Part shown: one piece after another, positions 1 to 7,901 of the stretch
How the letters are laid out: every line of letters begins with the position of its first letter
Numbering within the stretch: the stretch's first letter is position 1
Source of the DNA: an uncultured Clostridia bacterium
GTDB lineage: Bacteria; Bacillota; Clostridia; Oscillospirales; Acutalibacteraceae
DNA: 40,792 nucleotides
Reading direction: 5' to 3'
NCBI GenBank assembly: GCA_946186245.1
Contig: CAMHMN010000019.1
Location: forward strand, 1 to 40,792
Made by a program: the position numbers and the translations under genes
The notes under the pieces: model-generated
What the model was told of the DNA's origin: nothing
Database searches by the model: none
The model's input: only the letters and a program-made list of their open reading frames with translations

Positions 1-48
1 TTAATCGTCATTTGTGCATTTTGACGAATGTGCCTCTTTTATGCTCAT

Positions 49-114
49 TTATAGTAAATTAATAAACCACTCGTATTCCTCACTGAAATGTTTCAAAGCG
101 TTAATCAAATTCAT
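49..114 (-). CDS. possible 21-residue peptide of unknown function
   Basis: A 22-codon frame starts with ATG at 114 and ends with TAA at 49-51. Eight bases upstream of the ATG is a strong ribosome binding site (AGGGGAG), and upstream of that is a good sigma-A promoter (143-171). The peptide begins MNLINALKHF and ends in INLL. A second short frame of 15 codons starts with the ATG that directly follows the stop (TAA-ATG) and runs to the window edge at base 1. I do not recognise either peptide. They could be a true small protein, a leader peptide, or the stump of a gene broken by an early stop. Promoter plus binding site support transcription and initiation, but codon evidence is too short to judge. 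Confidence 0.35.
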   Translation of the reverse strand: MNLINALKHFSEEYEWFINLL

Positions 115-142
115 ATATTTCTCCCCTTTACTATATACTGAC

Positions 143-171
143 ATTATATCACATGATTTTCACAATGTCAC
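143..171 (-). promoter_or_regulatory. sigma-A promoter for the small ORF at the window edge
   Basis: On the minus strand, GTGACA (166-171) is followed by a 17-bp spacer and TATAAT (143-148), with an extended TGA just before the -10. The site is about 30 bases upstream of the start codon at 114. Confidence 0.6.
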
Positions 172-213
172 CCTTTATTTTTTTAATAAATATTTAATTC
201 TCTCAAAACCATC

Positions 214-259
214 AAAAAATCGCCGTCCCTTGCAAATGAAAGAAAGACAACGATTTTTT
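214..259 (-). terminator. rho-independent terminator after the membrane protein gene
   Basis: A stem of about 13 pairs (AAAAATCG then GTC, two G-U pairs inside) with a T run on the minus strand follows the gene ending at 297. The T run at 254-259 means it could also work on the plus strand. Confidence 0.65.
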
Positions 260-296
260 CTCTGTTATGTTATATTCAACAAATTACATTCCGACA

Positions 297-905
297 TTAC
301 TCGGCGGTTTCCGGCTGAACCGGTTCCGGAGCAGCTTCCACAGCGGGAGCAGCTTCGGTCTGGCCTTCCGTCAGTTCCGCGCCATAGCGGCAAATCACCG
401 ATACGATAATGAATGTAATGCCCAGACCGATGGAAAGGCCGTGGAATTCAGTCTTGTCCGCCGTTTCGATGGTCTTGGAGAAAATGGCATAAACGGTGCC
501 GGCTACAATGGAAACACCGAGGTTGACCGCGATGTAGATGATGCCGAGACGCATGAGTTCCTTCGCGCCGCGCATGGTGAAGGGAGTGCCGTCCTCGATC
601 TCATGCTTGAAGTAATTCTGCGCAAAACGGGCGACAACCGCACCGGCAAAACAGAATGCCGCTGCAATGGCGATCATCATGATCATCATGGGGTTGGTGA
701 GCTGCTCGACGATCTGGCGTGCCTGTTCATCGTCAATCTGACCGGCGTTGTCCTTGGCAATGCTGATGGCCTTTTCACCGTAAATCGCCAGCAATCCAGC
801 GCAGACCGCGCAGGAGATTCCGCCGATCATGCAGCACACACGGGCGATAATGCTGAATACCTTGCCGAATTTGGCAAGCATCTGGATTGTCTTCAGAGTT
901 TTCAT
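297..905 (-). CDS. small integral membrane protein, DUF2975-like
   Basis: This 202-residue protein has four hydrophobic segments (about residues 13-42, 70-92, 118-140 and 150-170) and a cytoplasmic-type loop between the second and third that contains the phrase FKHEIEDGTPFT. That loop pattern and the size resemble the DUF2975 group of four-helix membrane proteins; the assignment is from memory of the family and is tentative. The C-terminal tail after residue 178 is a low-complexity Ala/Glu/Pro stretch. The start is supported by GGAGGT eight bases upstream of ATG at 905. It is a single-gene unit with its own perfect-consensus promoter and a terminator. No enzymatic motif is visible, so the function is unknown. 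Confidence 0.8.
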   Translation of the reverse strand: MKTLKTIQMLAKFGKVFSIIARVCCMIGGISCAVCAGLLAIYGEKAISIAKDNAGQIDDEQARQIVEQLTNPMMIMMIAIAAAFCFAGAVVARFAQNYFKHEIEDGTPFTMRGAKELMRLGIIYIAVNLGVSIVAGTVYAIFSKTIETADKTEFHGLSIGLGITFIIVSVICRYGAELTEGQTEAAPAVEAAPEPVQPETAE

Positions 906-987
906 AAATAATACCTCCGATAATGAATAGTTTTCCGCGCAAAGGCGGTTAGTCTGACAAAGGGAAGCTTCCTCCGTCGCTGTCTAT

Positions 988-1016
988 ATTATACATTCAT
1001 CATTCATCATTGTCAA
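988..1016 (-). promoter_or_regulatory. consensus sigma-A promoter for the DUF2975-like gene
   Basis: The minus strand reads TTGACA (1011-1016), a 17-bp spacer and TATAAT (988-993), a perfect match to the sigma-A consensus. The spacer is built from ATG-rich short repeats (ATGATGA/ATGATGA). The leader is about 75 bases and contains the palindrome GGAAGCTTCC at 963-972. Confidence 0.8.
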
Positions 1017-1132
1017 TTATACTTATGTACATTTCACCTTCGTTTTTGGCAATTTATCCGAATAATCATTTTTTCGCATAGAATGGGGGGGAGCGGAACG
1101 GATCGCTTTCTTTTGTTTTTTCATGAATGTAC

Positions 1133-1162
1133 TTGCATTACCCCCTCCTCATTTGCTATAAT
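1133..1162 (+). promoter_or_regulatory. sigma-A promoter for queH
   Basis: TTGCAT (1133-1138), an 18-bp spacer and TATAAT (1157-1162) with an extended TGC in front of the -10. The TTG start of queH follows about 26 bases after the expected transcription start. Confidence 0.7.
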
Positions 1163-1194
1163 GATTGCAATAACGTACAAAGGCGGCTTTCCAA

Positions 1195-1845
1195 TTGAGT
1201 CAGAATCAACAGAAGATAAATTATCACTTAGAGTGCGAAAAGGAAATCAGGCGCAACGAGGGACGGCTTCCCAAGCTGCTGCTGCACAGCTGCTGTGCCC
1301 CTTGCAGCAGCTCGGTGCTGGAATTTTTGTCCCCTTATTTTGACATAACGCTGTTTTATTACAATCCCAACATCACCCCGGAGGAGGAATACCGCAAGCG
1401 CGTTGCCGAACTGCACAGGCTGGTTGCCGAAGCGGATTATCCCAATCCTGTCACAATACTGGAAGGGCGTTACGACAGCCGCGAATTCTTTGCCATTGCC
1501 AAGGGGCTGGAAGACCTGCCCGAAGGCGGAGAACGCTGCTTCCGCTGCTACCGTCTGCGGCTGCGGGAATCGGCCAGGGCTGCCGCAGAAGGCGGATTTG
1601 AATATTTTACCACCACGCTCAGCGTCAGCCCCTACAAGAATGCCGCCAAGCTCAACGCCATCGGAACGGAGCTGGCCGAAGAATACGGGGTCAGATATCT
1701 GCTCTCTGACTTCAAGAAAAAGGACGGCTACCGCCGTTCCATAGAGCTTTCCGCCCAGTACGGGCTTTACCGCCAGAACTACTGCGGCTGTATATTCAGC
1801 GCGCAGCAAAGCTGCGATAGGAGAACAGAAAATAGAAAACCGTGA
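1195..1845 (+). CDS. queH: epoxyqueuosine reductase QueH
   Basis: QueH (DUF208) reduces epoxyqueuosine to queuosine in the wobble base of tRNAs and replaces QueG in many anaerobes; it acts in the cytoplasm with an iron-sulfur cluster and a mononuclear iron. The family cysteines are present: LLHSCCAPC at residues 28-37 (C33, C34, C37), C115 and C118 in ERCFRCYR, and the terminal NYCGC pair. The family phrase TTLSVSPYKN is also seen. At 216 residues it is of normal length. The start is a TTG at 1195 with AAGGCGG eight bases upstream; no ATG lies in a better position. The next gene (ArsC/Spx-like) starts 65 bases downstream and may be co-transcribed. Confidence 0.93.
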   Translation: MSQNQQKINYHLECEKEIRRNEGRLPKLLLHSCCAPCSSSVLEFLSPYFDITLFYYNPNITPEEEYRKRVAELHRLVAEADYPNPVTILEGRYDSREFFAIAKGLEDLPEGGERCFRCYRLRLRESARAAAEGGFEYFTTTLSVSPYKNAAKLNAIGTELAEEYGVRYLLSDFKKKDGYRRSIELSAQYGLYRQNYCGCIFSAQQSCDRRTENRKP

Positions 1846-1910
1846 ATTGATGATCGTTTGAAAGCACCGTACAAGCGCGGACTGGAATAAAGAAGGAGAA
1901 CACCAAACAC

Positions 1911-2252
1911 ATGAACATTCAGATATTCGGCAAAAGCAAATGCTTCGACACCAAAAAGGCGGAACGCTATTTCAAGGAACGGGGCATTCAATACCAGTTC
2001 ATCGACATCATCCGCTACGGCATGAGCAAGGGCGAATACAACAGCGTCAAGAACGCGGTCGGCGGCATGCGGAATCTCATCGACGAAAAGTCCAAGGCCT
2101 ACGAGCAGAATTACTGCGCCTACCTCGCGGACGATGCCGCCGTGGAGGAAAAGCTGCTGGACAACCCCGCCATGTTCCGCACGCCCATCGTGCGCAACGG
2201 CAAAAAGGCAACCGTCGGCTACTGCCCTGACACCTGGAAAACATGGGAATAA
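1911..2252 (+). CDS. ArsC/Spx family thioredoxin-fold protein
   Basis: A 113-residue protein of the ArsC/Spx/YffB family. It has the thioredoxin-like start with the single conserved cysteine, C11 in GKSKCFDTK, where Spx has CxxC, and the conserved cis-proline region RTPIVRNGKK near residues 91-100. The family contains glutaredoxin-linked arsenate reductases and RNA-polymerase-binding regulators. The one-cysteine pattern without the arsenate-type catalytic context makes a general thiol role or an unassigned role more likely than a named one. The ATG at 1911 is preceded by AAGGAG, about 12 bases away, which is a little far. It follows queH by 65 bases and is followed within 24 bases by the next gene. 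Confidence 0.85.
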   Translation: MNIQIFGKSKCFDTKKAERYFKERGIQYQFIDIIRYGMSKGEYNSVKNAVGGMRNLIDEKSKAYEQNYCAYLADDAAVEEKLLDNPAMFRTPIVRNGKKATVGYCPDTWKTWE

Positions 2253-2275
2253 TTTTCTGCAAGGGAGTGTTTATC

Positions 2276-4705
2276 TTGAACCCCATCAAAAAAGCCATTG
2301 AAAAATACCGCCGCCTTCCCAAACTCGCCAGGTACCGATACACGGCGTATTATGAAAAGCTCCCCGTATCGGACGATACGATTCTCATCGAGTGCTTCAA
2401 CGGCGACGGCATCACCGGCAATCCCTTCTGGCTGCTCAAGGCAATCTGCGGGGATGAACGGCTTGCCAAATACAAAATATACGTCGCCGCCAATCCCGGA
2501 TATTATTCTTCCGTCTGCAGGACACTCGCGGCACGGGGGTTCGGACAGGCCACCGCTGTCGCAAAGTACGACAAGCTCTATTTAAAACTGCTTGCCTCGG
2601 CGAAATACCTGATCACCGATGTGTCGCTTCCCATTTTCTTCATCAAGAAGCCGGGACAGATTCTTCTTGATACCTGGCACGGCACGCCGCTGAAGGGATT
2701 GGGACGTTCCATCAGGGATAATCCTCACACCATAGGCAACGTGCAGCGGATCTTCCTCATGTCCGATTACCTGCTCTATCCCAACCGCTTCACCTTTGAC
2801 AGAATGCGGGAGGATTACATGATCGCTCCCTTCTTCAGAGGGAAATATGTGATTTCCGGCTTTCCGCGCAACGACATTCTGTTCGACGCAGAGGCGGCGC
2901 AGGCGGTCCGTGAAAGGCTCGGACTGAACGGGAAACGCATTCTCGTCTATATGCCCACCTACAGGGACTGTGCTGACGAGAACGAAATAATTTACCATGA
3001 CAGAATGCTCAAAGGGGCTTTGAACGCCATTGAATATTCCTCCCGCGACGATGTCGCAGTGATCGCAAAGCTCCACCATCTCGCCGCCGGAAGCATCGAT
3101 TTCTCGGGGTACAAACGGGTGATTCCCTTCCCCGAGGAATACGAAACCTACGAAGTGCTTGCCGCAGCCGACTGCCTGATCACCGATTATTCCAGCGTAA
3201 TGTTCGACTTCGCCGACACCGGACGCAAGATCGTGCTCTACGCTTACGACAGCGAGAATTACCAGAACACGCGCAGCATGTATTTTCCGATAGAGCAGCT
3301 GCCCTTCCCCATCGTCACCCAGCCCGACGCGCTGGCCCGCGAGGTCAGCCGAACCGATTACACGCCCTATGTCGACGAGATGAAGAAATTCACCGGGTAC
3401 GACTGTCCCGATTCATCCAAAAAGCTCGTTGACCTTCTCTTCTTCGGGAAAGTCTCTGAAGGAATGGAAATCATCGACGGTCCGGCTTATCACAATGACA
3501 AGCCCAATGTGCTGATCTTCTCCGGAAATCTCAACAAAAACGGCATTACCACCGCACTGATGGGCATTCTGGAAAACGCTGACATTTCCCGCTGCAATTT
3601 CCTTGTGACATTTTATCAGCGGCTTGTCAGCAGCAACAAGGCCACTGTCAACCGCTTCGGAAAGGACATAGGATATCTGCCCATGCCCGACGGGAAGCCG
3701 ATTACTTATTATGAGGCGATCTGTCAATATCTGTACTTCCATCTGAATATTTCCGCGGGATTTATTCTCAGAGCTATCGAACGCCTCTCGGCCCGTGACG
3801 CGCTGCGATGCTTCTGCGGCATAGACTTCCACTCGGTCATTCACTACACCGGCTACGAGAAATTCGTCATTCACCTGTTCAAGGCAATGGACGCGACAAG
3901 AATCATCTACGTTCACAATGATATGATGCAGGAAGGTCACAACCGCAACCGCACATTTGTCCATCGCAATTCCATCATGACCGCCTACAACAGCTATGAC
4001 AGAATCGCCGTTGTACGCGAAAGCATGGTGCCGGAAATCAAAAGCTATATCCCGTCGGCCAATGAGGAAAGAATTCTCCCCGCCCACAATATCAACAACA
4101 TCGATTACATTCTCAAACGAGCCGACGAGCCGGTCGTATTCGACGATGACACCTATTGCAATGTTCCGTTTGAACGCGTTATGGAATTGCTTAACGACAA
4201 ACAGACCGTGAAGTTTATTGATATTGCGCGATACTGTGTGGAAAAGGGACTTGACCGTCTGGTGGAAGCGTTCCGGCGGCTGTCTGAGGAACATGACGAC
4301 GCCTGTCTGATTATGATAGGGGGGCTGGGCGATCAGTTTGACAACATCTGCCGGCAGGCCGAAGCCACCGGGTCAGACAGGATCGTTTTAATCCGTTCTC
4401 TGAGCAATCCTTATCCGCTGCTCAAAGCATGCGATGCATTTATTCTCTCGTCTGTCTATGAGGGTCTGCCTATGACCATCATGGAAGCGCTGATTCTCGG
4501 CAAACCCGTCGTTTCCACCGATATTCCCGGACCGTCTGAATTCCTGCGGGGCAGCGGCTGCGGGCTGCTTGTGGAGGATTCGACCGAGGGCGTTCTCGAC
4601 GGACTCAACGCCTATTACGACGGACGTCTGGACACGCTGAAGCCATTCGACGCGCAGGCATTCAACGACAAAGCCATGAAGGAATTCTACGAGCTGATAA
4701 AATAA
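2276..4705 (+). CDS. bifunctional CDP-glycerol glycerophosphotransferase / GT4 glycosyltransferase fusion
   Basis: This protein of 809 residues carries two transferase domains. The N-terminal half (about 40-395) is a TagB/TagF-type CDP-glycerol:polyol glycerophosphotransferase: it has TWHGTPLKGLGRSIRD with the catalytic-type H135, the second histidine region KLHH at 267-268, and the phosphate-binding TDYSSVMFDF. The C-terminal half (about 420-809) is a GT-B family 4 glycosyltransferase with ARYCVEKGLDRLVEAF and YEGLPMTIMEALILGKPVV, which contains the sugar-nucleotide E-x7-E motif. The two activities would be expected to build a glycerol-phosphate-containing glycan on the inner membrane face. 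I choose the TTG at 2276 because AAGGGAG lies eight bases upstream. The ATG at 2243 lies inside the previous gene and lacks a site. No teichoic-acid neighbours are adjacent, but a second CDP-glycerol transferase lies at 24003-25190. Confidence 0.9.
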   Translation: MNPIKKAIEKYRRLPKLARYRYTAYYEKLPVSDDTILIECFNGDGITGNPFWLLKAICGDERLAKYKIYVAANPGYYSSVCRTLAARGFGQATAVAKYDKLYLKLLASAKYLITDVSLPIFFIKKPGQILLDTWHGTPLKGLGRSIRDNPHTIGNVQRIFLMSDYLLYPNRFTFDRMREDYMIAPFFRGKYVISGFPRNDILFDAEAAQAVRERLGLNGKRILVYMPTYRDCADENEIIYHDRMLKGALNAIEYSSRDDVAVIAKLHHLAAGSIDFSGYKRVIPFPEEYETYEVLAAADCLITDYSSVMFDFADTGRKIVLYAYDSENYQNTRSMYFPIEQLPFPIVTQPDALAREVSRTDYTPYVDEMKKFTGYDCPDSSKKLVDLLFFGKVSEGMEIIDGPAYHNDKPNVLIFSGNLNKNGITTALMGILENADISRCNFLVTFYQRLVSSNKATVNRFGKDIGYLPMPDGKPITYYEAICQYLYFHLNISAGFILRAIERLSARDALRCFCGIDFHSVIHYTGYEKFVIHLFKAMDATRIIYVHNDMMQEGHNRNRTFVHRNSIMTAYNSYDRIAVVRESMVPEIKSYIPSANEERILPAHNINNIDYILKRADEPVVFDDDTYCNVPFERVMELLNDKQTVKFIDIARYCVEKGLDRLVEAFRRLSEEHDDACLIMIGGLGDQFDNICRQAEATGSDRIVLIRSLSNPYPLLKACDAFILSSVYEGLPMTIMEALILGKPVVSTDIPGPSEFLRGSGCGLLVEDSTEGVLDGLNAYYDGRLDTLKPFDAQAFNDKAMKEFYELIK

Positions 4706-4711
4706 TTCTCC

Positions 4712-4748
4712 GACCGCCGGTTCTTTTTGAGAATCGACGGTCTTTTTT
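4712..4748 (+). terminator. rho-independent terminator
   Basis: A 13-pair stem, GACCGCCGGTTCT with AGAATCGACGGTC (two mismatched or wobble positions), is followed by six T residues directly after the transferase fusion gene. Confidence 0.8.
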
Positions 4749-4808
4749 ATCATGCGCTTTTCATATCCGGCATATAAATTCCAATGAATTTGTATCAGAG
4801 GTGGCAAT

Positions 4809-5330
4809 ATGAAAAGAATTATTCATTCTGACAGAATCGGTATCGTTTGCAGAGGTCTTGCGCTGGTCATTCTGGGCGTTCTCGTGCTGTGCTACCCGGT
4901 AGGCTGCAAAGGCAGAGGAAACACGGAACTTCCCCAGGAAAAAGAAAGAATCGTTTACAGCGACACACAGTTCAGAATGGTGCAGCGCACGGCTATCCGC
5001 TATCCGTCCCCCGTCAAGGGACGCGAATACGTTTTCATTCCGCTCAGACTGAAGAATTCCGGCGGCGTCAGCATCATATTCAGTACACGGGTGTGCATTA
5101 CGGCCTACGCGCTTCCTTCCTGCGAAAACTGCCCCCATTCCCACGAAGCAGTCATGTACGGCAAGGAACACATTAAGGGCTTTTCGCTCTTCGACGGCAT
5201 CATTTATTCCGGACGTGAAACCAACGGCTGGCTTGCATTCGACCTGCCCGAAGGATCCAAATCGGTGCATGTGGACTTCTCAACAGGCATCAATGAGGGA
5301 GAATATATGTCATTTGACTGCAAATTATGA
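4809..5330 (+). CDS. secreted or lipid-anchored small protein of unknown function
   Basis: This 173-residue protein has a short basic N-terminus and a hydrophobic stretch (about residues 14-31) ending in YPVGC at residue 33, which could be a lipoprotein cleavage site, although proline at -3 is unusual. The mature part is likely beta-rich: KGREYVFIPLRLKN and NGWLAFDLPEG recall the DUF4352/telokin-like extracellular fold, but this is only a resemblance. A CENC pair near residue 105 may bind metal or form a disulfide. The start ATG at 4809 has AGAGGTGG upstream. It sits between a terminator and the EF-G promoter, so it is probably transcribed alone, but I see no convincing promoter in the short gap. 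Confidence 0.7.
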   Translation: MKRIIHSDRIGIVCRGLALVILGVLVLCYPVGCKGRGNTELPQEKERIVYSDTQFRMVQRTAIRYPSPVKGREYVFIPLRLKNSGGVSIIFSTRVCITAYALPSCENCPHSHEAVMYGKEHIKGFSLFDGIIYSGRETNGWLAFDLPEGSKSVHVDFSTGINEGEYMSFDCKL

Positions 5331-5390
5331 ATAAATTTAAACATAAAAAAGAAAATATATAAAATAATATAAATAATAATAAAAAAATTA

Positions 5391-5419
5391 TTGAAATCCC
5401 CAAAACTGTATGATATAAT
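5391..5419 (+). promoter_or_regulatory. strong sigma-A promoter for the EF-G-like gene
   Basis: TTGAAA (5391-5396), 17-bp spacer and TATAAT (5414-5419) with an extended TGA. An A-rich tract (5341-5390) directly upstream could act as an UP element. The untranslated leader is about 115 bases and shows no recognisable riboswitch. Confidence 0.8.
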
Positions 5420-5542
5420 GTTCAACAAGCGGCGTATGAGATTGTAGGAAAATTATATTTATTTTGCCGACAGTGTTATACAGCGTTTAAATAAGCGCAT
5501 ATTTATTTAAATAATCCAAAAATTGGAAAGAGGTAGTTCAAA

Positions 5543-7600
5543 TTGAAACAGTATCCCGCAGACAAGATTAAAAACATCGTCGTCACCGGTCACGGCAACT
5601 CCGGCAAAACTTCACTGGTGGAGGCAATGCTTTATATATCCGGCGCCACCGACAGAATGGGCAAAACTGCTGACGGTACCGCTATCTGCGACTTCGACCC
5701 CGAAGAAATCAAGCGCAAGTGTTCGGTTTCCGTTGCCGTCGCCCCCGTTGAATGGAAAAACGTGAAATTCAACATGATCGACGTTCCCGGTCTGTTCGAC
5801 TTTGAGGGAGCTGTCGCCGAGGGCTTCCGCGCCGCTGAGTGCGCCCTGATCAACGTGTCCGGCAAGTCCGGCGTCGCTGTTGGCTCCGAAAAGGCCTACG
5901 CCAAGGCATCCAAGTCCGGCATGGCAAAGGTCATCTTCGTCAACAAGCTCAATTCCGAAAGCGCCGACTTCTACAAGGTCTTTGAACAGCTCAAAACGTC
6001 ATTCGGTCCCACTGTCAGCCCGATCGTCGTTCCTCATATGAACGGTCATCAGGTCGATTGCTACATCAACCTGCTTGAATACAAGGCATACCGCTACAAC
6101 GGCACCAAGGCTCAGGAAGTCCCCATGCCCGATATGGGACACCGCCTCGAGGGTCTTCGCACCGCTATCAGCGAAGCCATCGCCGAAACCGACGACGAAC
6201 TTATGGAAAAATACTTCTCCGGCGAGGAATTCACCCCTGAAGAATATATACTCGGTCTGACACAGGGCGTCCGTTCGGGTTCCATCACCCCCGTCTACTG
6301 CGGCGCTTCCCAGACAGGCGAAGGCATTGATCAGCTGATGAACGGCATGAGCTGGCTGGTTCCTTCTCCCACCGAGTGCGAGCCTGAAATCGGCACCGAC
6401 GCCAACGGATCTCCCGTGGAACTGGCTGTCAGCGACAGCGCTCTTCCTGCCGCGGTCATATTCAAGACCGTCGCTGACCCGTTCGTCGGCAAGCTGTCCT
6501 ACTTCAAGGTCGTCACCGGCAAGGTTTCGCCCGACAGCATTCTGCTCAATATGCGCACCGGCAGCACTGACAAGATCGGCAAGCTCTTCACCGTCTGCGG
6601 CAAGAAGCAGTCCGATACGCCTTTTGTCGGCGCAGGTGACATCGGCGCCGTTGCCAAGCTCACCGGAGCCGTCACAGGCGACACACTCTGCGCTCCCGCT
6701 CGTCCCGTCACGCTCGAAGGCGTCGACTATCCCGCACCTTCCCTTTCGATGGCTGTCATTCCGGTCAACAAGGGCGACGAGGAAAAGATCGCACAGGGCA
6801 TGATCCGTCTGACAGAGGAAGATCCTTCCATGCATTTCGGCACCAATACCGAAACCAATCAGATGATCGTCAGCGGTCAGGGCGAACAGCACATCGACGT
6901 TATCATTTCCAAGCTCAAGAATAAATTCGGCGTGGAAGCAAAGGTCGAAAAGCCCCGCATCGCCTACCGCGAAACCATCCGCGGCAAGGTGGAGATTCAG
7001 GGCCGCTACAAGAAGCAGTCCGGCGGCCACGGTCAGTTCGGCGACGTATGGATCCGCTTCCAGCCCAGCGAGGCAGAGGGTCTGGAATTCACCGAGGAAG
7101 TCGTCGGCGGCGCCGTTCCCAAGAACTTCTTCCCCGCAGTCGAAAAGGGACTCCTCGACTGCATGAAGACCGGTTCTCTCGCCGGTTATCCGATGGTCGG
7201 CGTGAAGGCAACCCTTTACGACGGCTCCTATCACCCTGTCGATTCCTCTGAAATGTCCTTTAAGACCGCCGCTTCCCTCGCCTTCAAAAACGGCATTCCC
7301 AAGGCAAATCCCGTCCTGCTTGAGCCGGTCGGCGAGCTGCACGCCTACGTTCCCGGCGACAACACGGGCGACGTCATGGGCGAGCTCAACAAGCGCCGCG
7401 GCCGCGTGTTGGGTATAAACGCCGGCCACGAAGGTCTGCAGGAGCTGATCGCCGAGGTGCCTATGGGCGAAATGTACGACTTCGCCACCTATATGCGCCA
7501 GACCACCCGCGGCAGAGGCTTCTTCACCTTTGAATTCGTCCGCTATGAGGAAGCTCCCTTCTCCGTACTGCAGGAACTCCAGAAGGAAAAGGAAGAATAA
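5543..7600 (+). CDS. elongation factor G-like translational GTPase (EF-G2 type)
   Basis: A 685-residue protein with the full EF-G domain order: GTPase domain (about 1-270), beta-barrel domain II (about 295-375), domain III, domain IV with SGGHGQFGDVWI near 490-505, and C-terminal domain V. EF-G catalyses ribosomal translocation. This one belongs to the EF-G-like paralogue group rather than the main FusA: the P-loop is GHGNSGKTS (16-24) instead of the usual AHIDAGKTT, switch I lacks the RGITI motif, the G3 motif is DVPG (80-83), and G4 is NKLN (134-137) where NKxD is expected. Start is TTG at 5543 with AAAGAGGT upstream. It is a single-gene unit with a strong promoter and terminator. Its precise role (backup factor, stress or ribosome-recycling function) is not evident. 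Confidence 0.9.
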   Translation: MKQYPADKIKNIVVTGHGNSGKTSLVEAMLYISGATDRMGKTADGTAICDFDPEEIKRKCSVSVAVAPVEWKNVKFNMIDVPGLFDFEGAVAEGFRAAECALINVSGKSGVAVGSEKAYAKASKSGMAKVIFVNKLNSESADFYKVFEQLKTSFGPTVSPIVVPHMNGHQVDCYINLLEYKAYRYNGTKAQEVPMPDMGHRLEGLRTAISEAIAETDDELMEKYFSGEEFTPEEYILGLTQGVRSGSITPVYCGASQTGEGIDQLMNGMSWLVPSPTECEPEIGTDANGSPVELAVSDSALPAAVIFKTVADPFVGKLSYFKVVTGKVSPDSILLNMRTGSTDKIGKLFTVCGKKQSDTPFVGAGDIGAVAKLTGAVTGDTLCAPARPVTLEGVDYPAPSLSMAVIPVNKGDEEKIAQGMIRLTEEDPSMHFGTNTETNQMIVSGQGEQHIDVIISKLKNKFGVEAKVEKPRIAYRETIRGKVEIQGRYKKQSGGHGQFGDVWIRFQPSEAEGLEFTEEVVGGAVPKNFFPAVEKGLLDCMKTGSLAGYPMVGVKATLYDGSYHPVDSSEMSFKTAASLAFKNGIPKANPVLLEPVGELHAYVPGDNTGDVMGELNKRRGRVLGINAGHEGLQELIAEVPMGEMYDFATYMRQTTRGRGFFTFEFVRYEEAPFSVLQELQKEKEE

Positions 7601-7640
7601 TTGTTTCCCATTCGTTCGTTTGACTGAATAAAGAATCATC

Positions 7641-7696
7641 ACCGCCCCGGTCGGCTTCATTCCTCCATTGCGGAATGAGCTGAGCGGGGCGGTTTT
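7641..7696 (+). terminator. rho-independent terminator after EF-G-like gene
   Basis: A long stem, ACCGCCCC pairing with GGGGCGGT and continuing inward through CATTCC/GGAATG, followed by TTTT. Confidence 0.85.
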
Positions 7697-7823
7697 CCAA
7701 TCTCCGGTCCGAATGTAAGACCTGTCTGCCAAGCGGGGTGTGGATTTCATTCCCGTCCTTGCCGACAAAACGAAGGACTGCACACACAGATTCTAAAACA
7801 AAAGAAAAACGCTCATTAATTTC
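7697..7823. other. gene-free stretch without recognisable signal
   Basis: Between the EF-G terminator and the next promoter I see no open frame with a binding site, no strong hairpin and no repeat. Confidence 0.5.
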
Positions 7824-7852
7824 TTGCAATCAACCGTACATTAGGGTATAAT
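7824..7852 (+). promoter_or_regulatory. sigma-A promoter for the zinc-ribbon protein gene
   Basis: TTGCAA (7824-7829), 17-bp spacer, TATAAT (7847-7852). The start codon lies about 42 bases after the expected transcription start. Confidence 0.7.
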
Positions 7853-7901
7853 AGGCTTGTTATGCTGTGTACTTATCCTATCGCAAAGAAGATGAAGAAA
7901 A

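Noticed and set aside
14-409. 131-codon plus-strand frame at the window start
   Set aside because: It crosses a terminator and the 3' end of the membrane protein gene, has no binding site, and changes composition midway.
1911-2252. Calling the ArsC-family gene an arsenate reductase
   Set aside because: No arsenic-resistance neighbours and only the general family cysteine; the family name is the safe limit.
5335-5400. AT-rich tract as a possible replication origin element
   Set aside because: No DnaA boxes or origin genes nearby; it fits an UP element and spacer ahead of the EF-G-like gene promoter.
5999-7783. 594-codon open frame antisense to the EF-G-like gene
   Set aside because: It mirrors the codon-biased EF-G gene on the other strand, has no ribosome binding site and encodes no recognisable domain. 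Long antisense frames are expected opposite genes with strong third-base GC bias.
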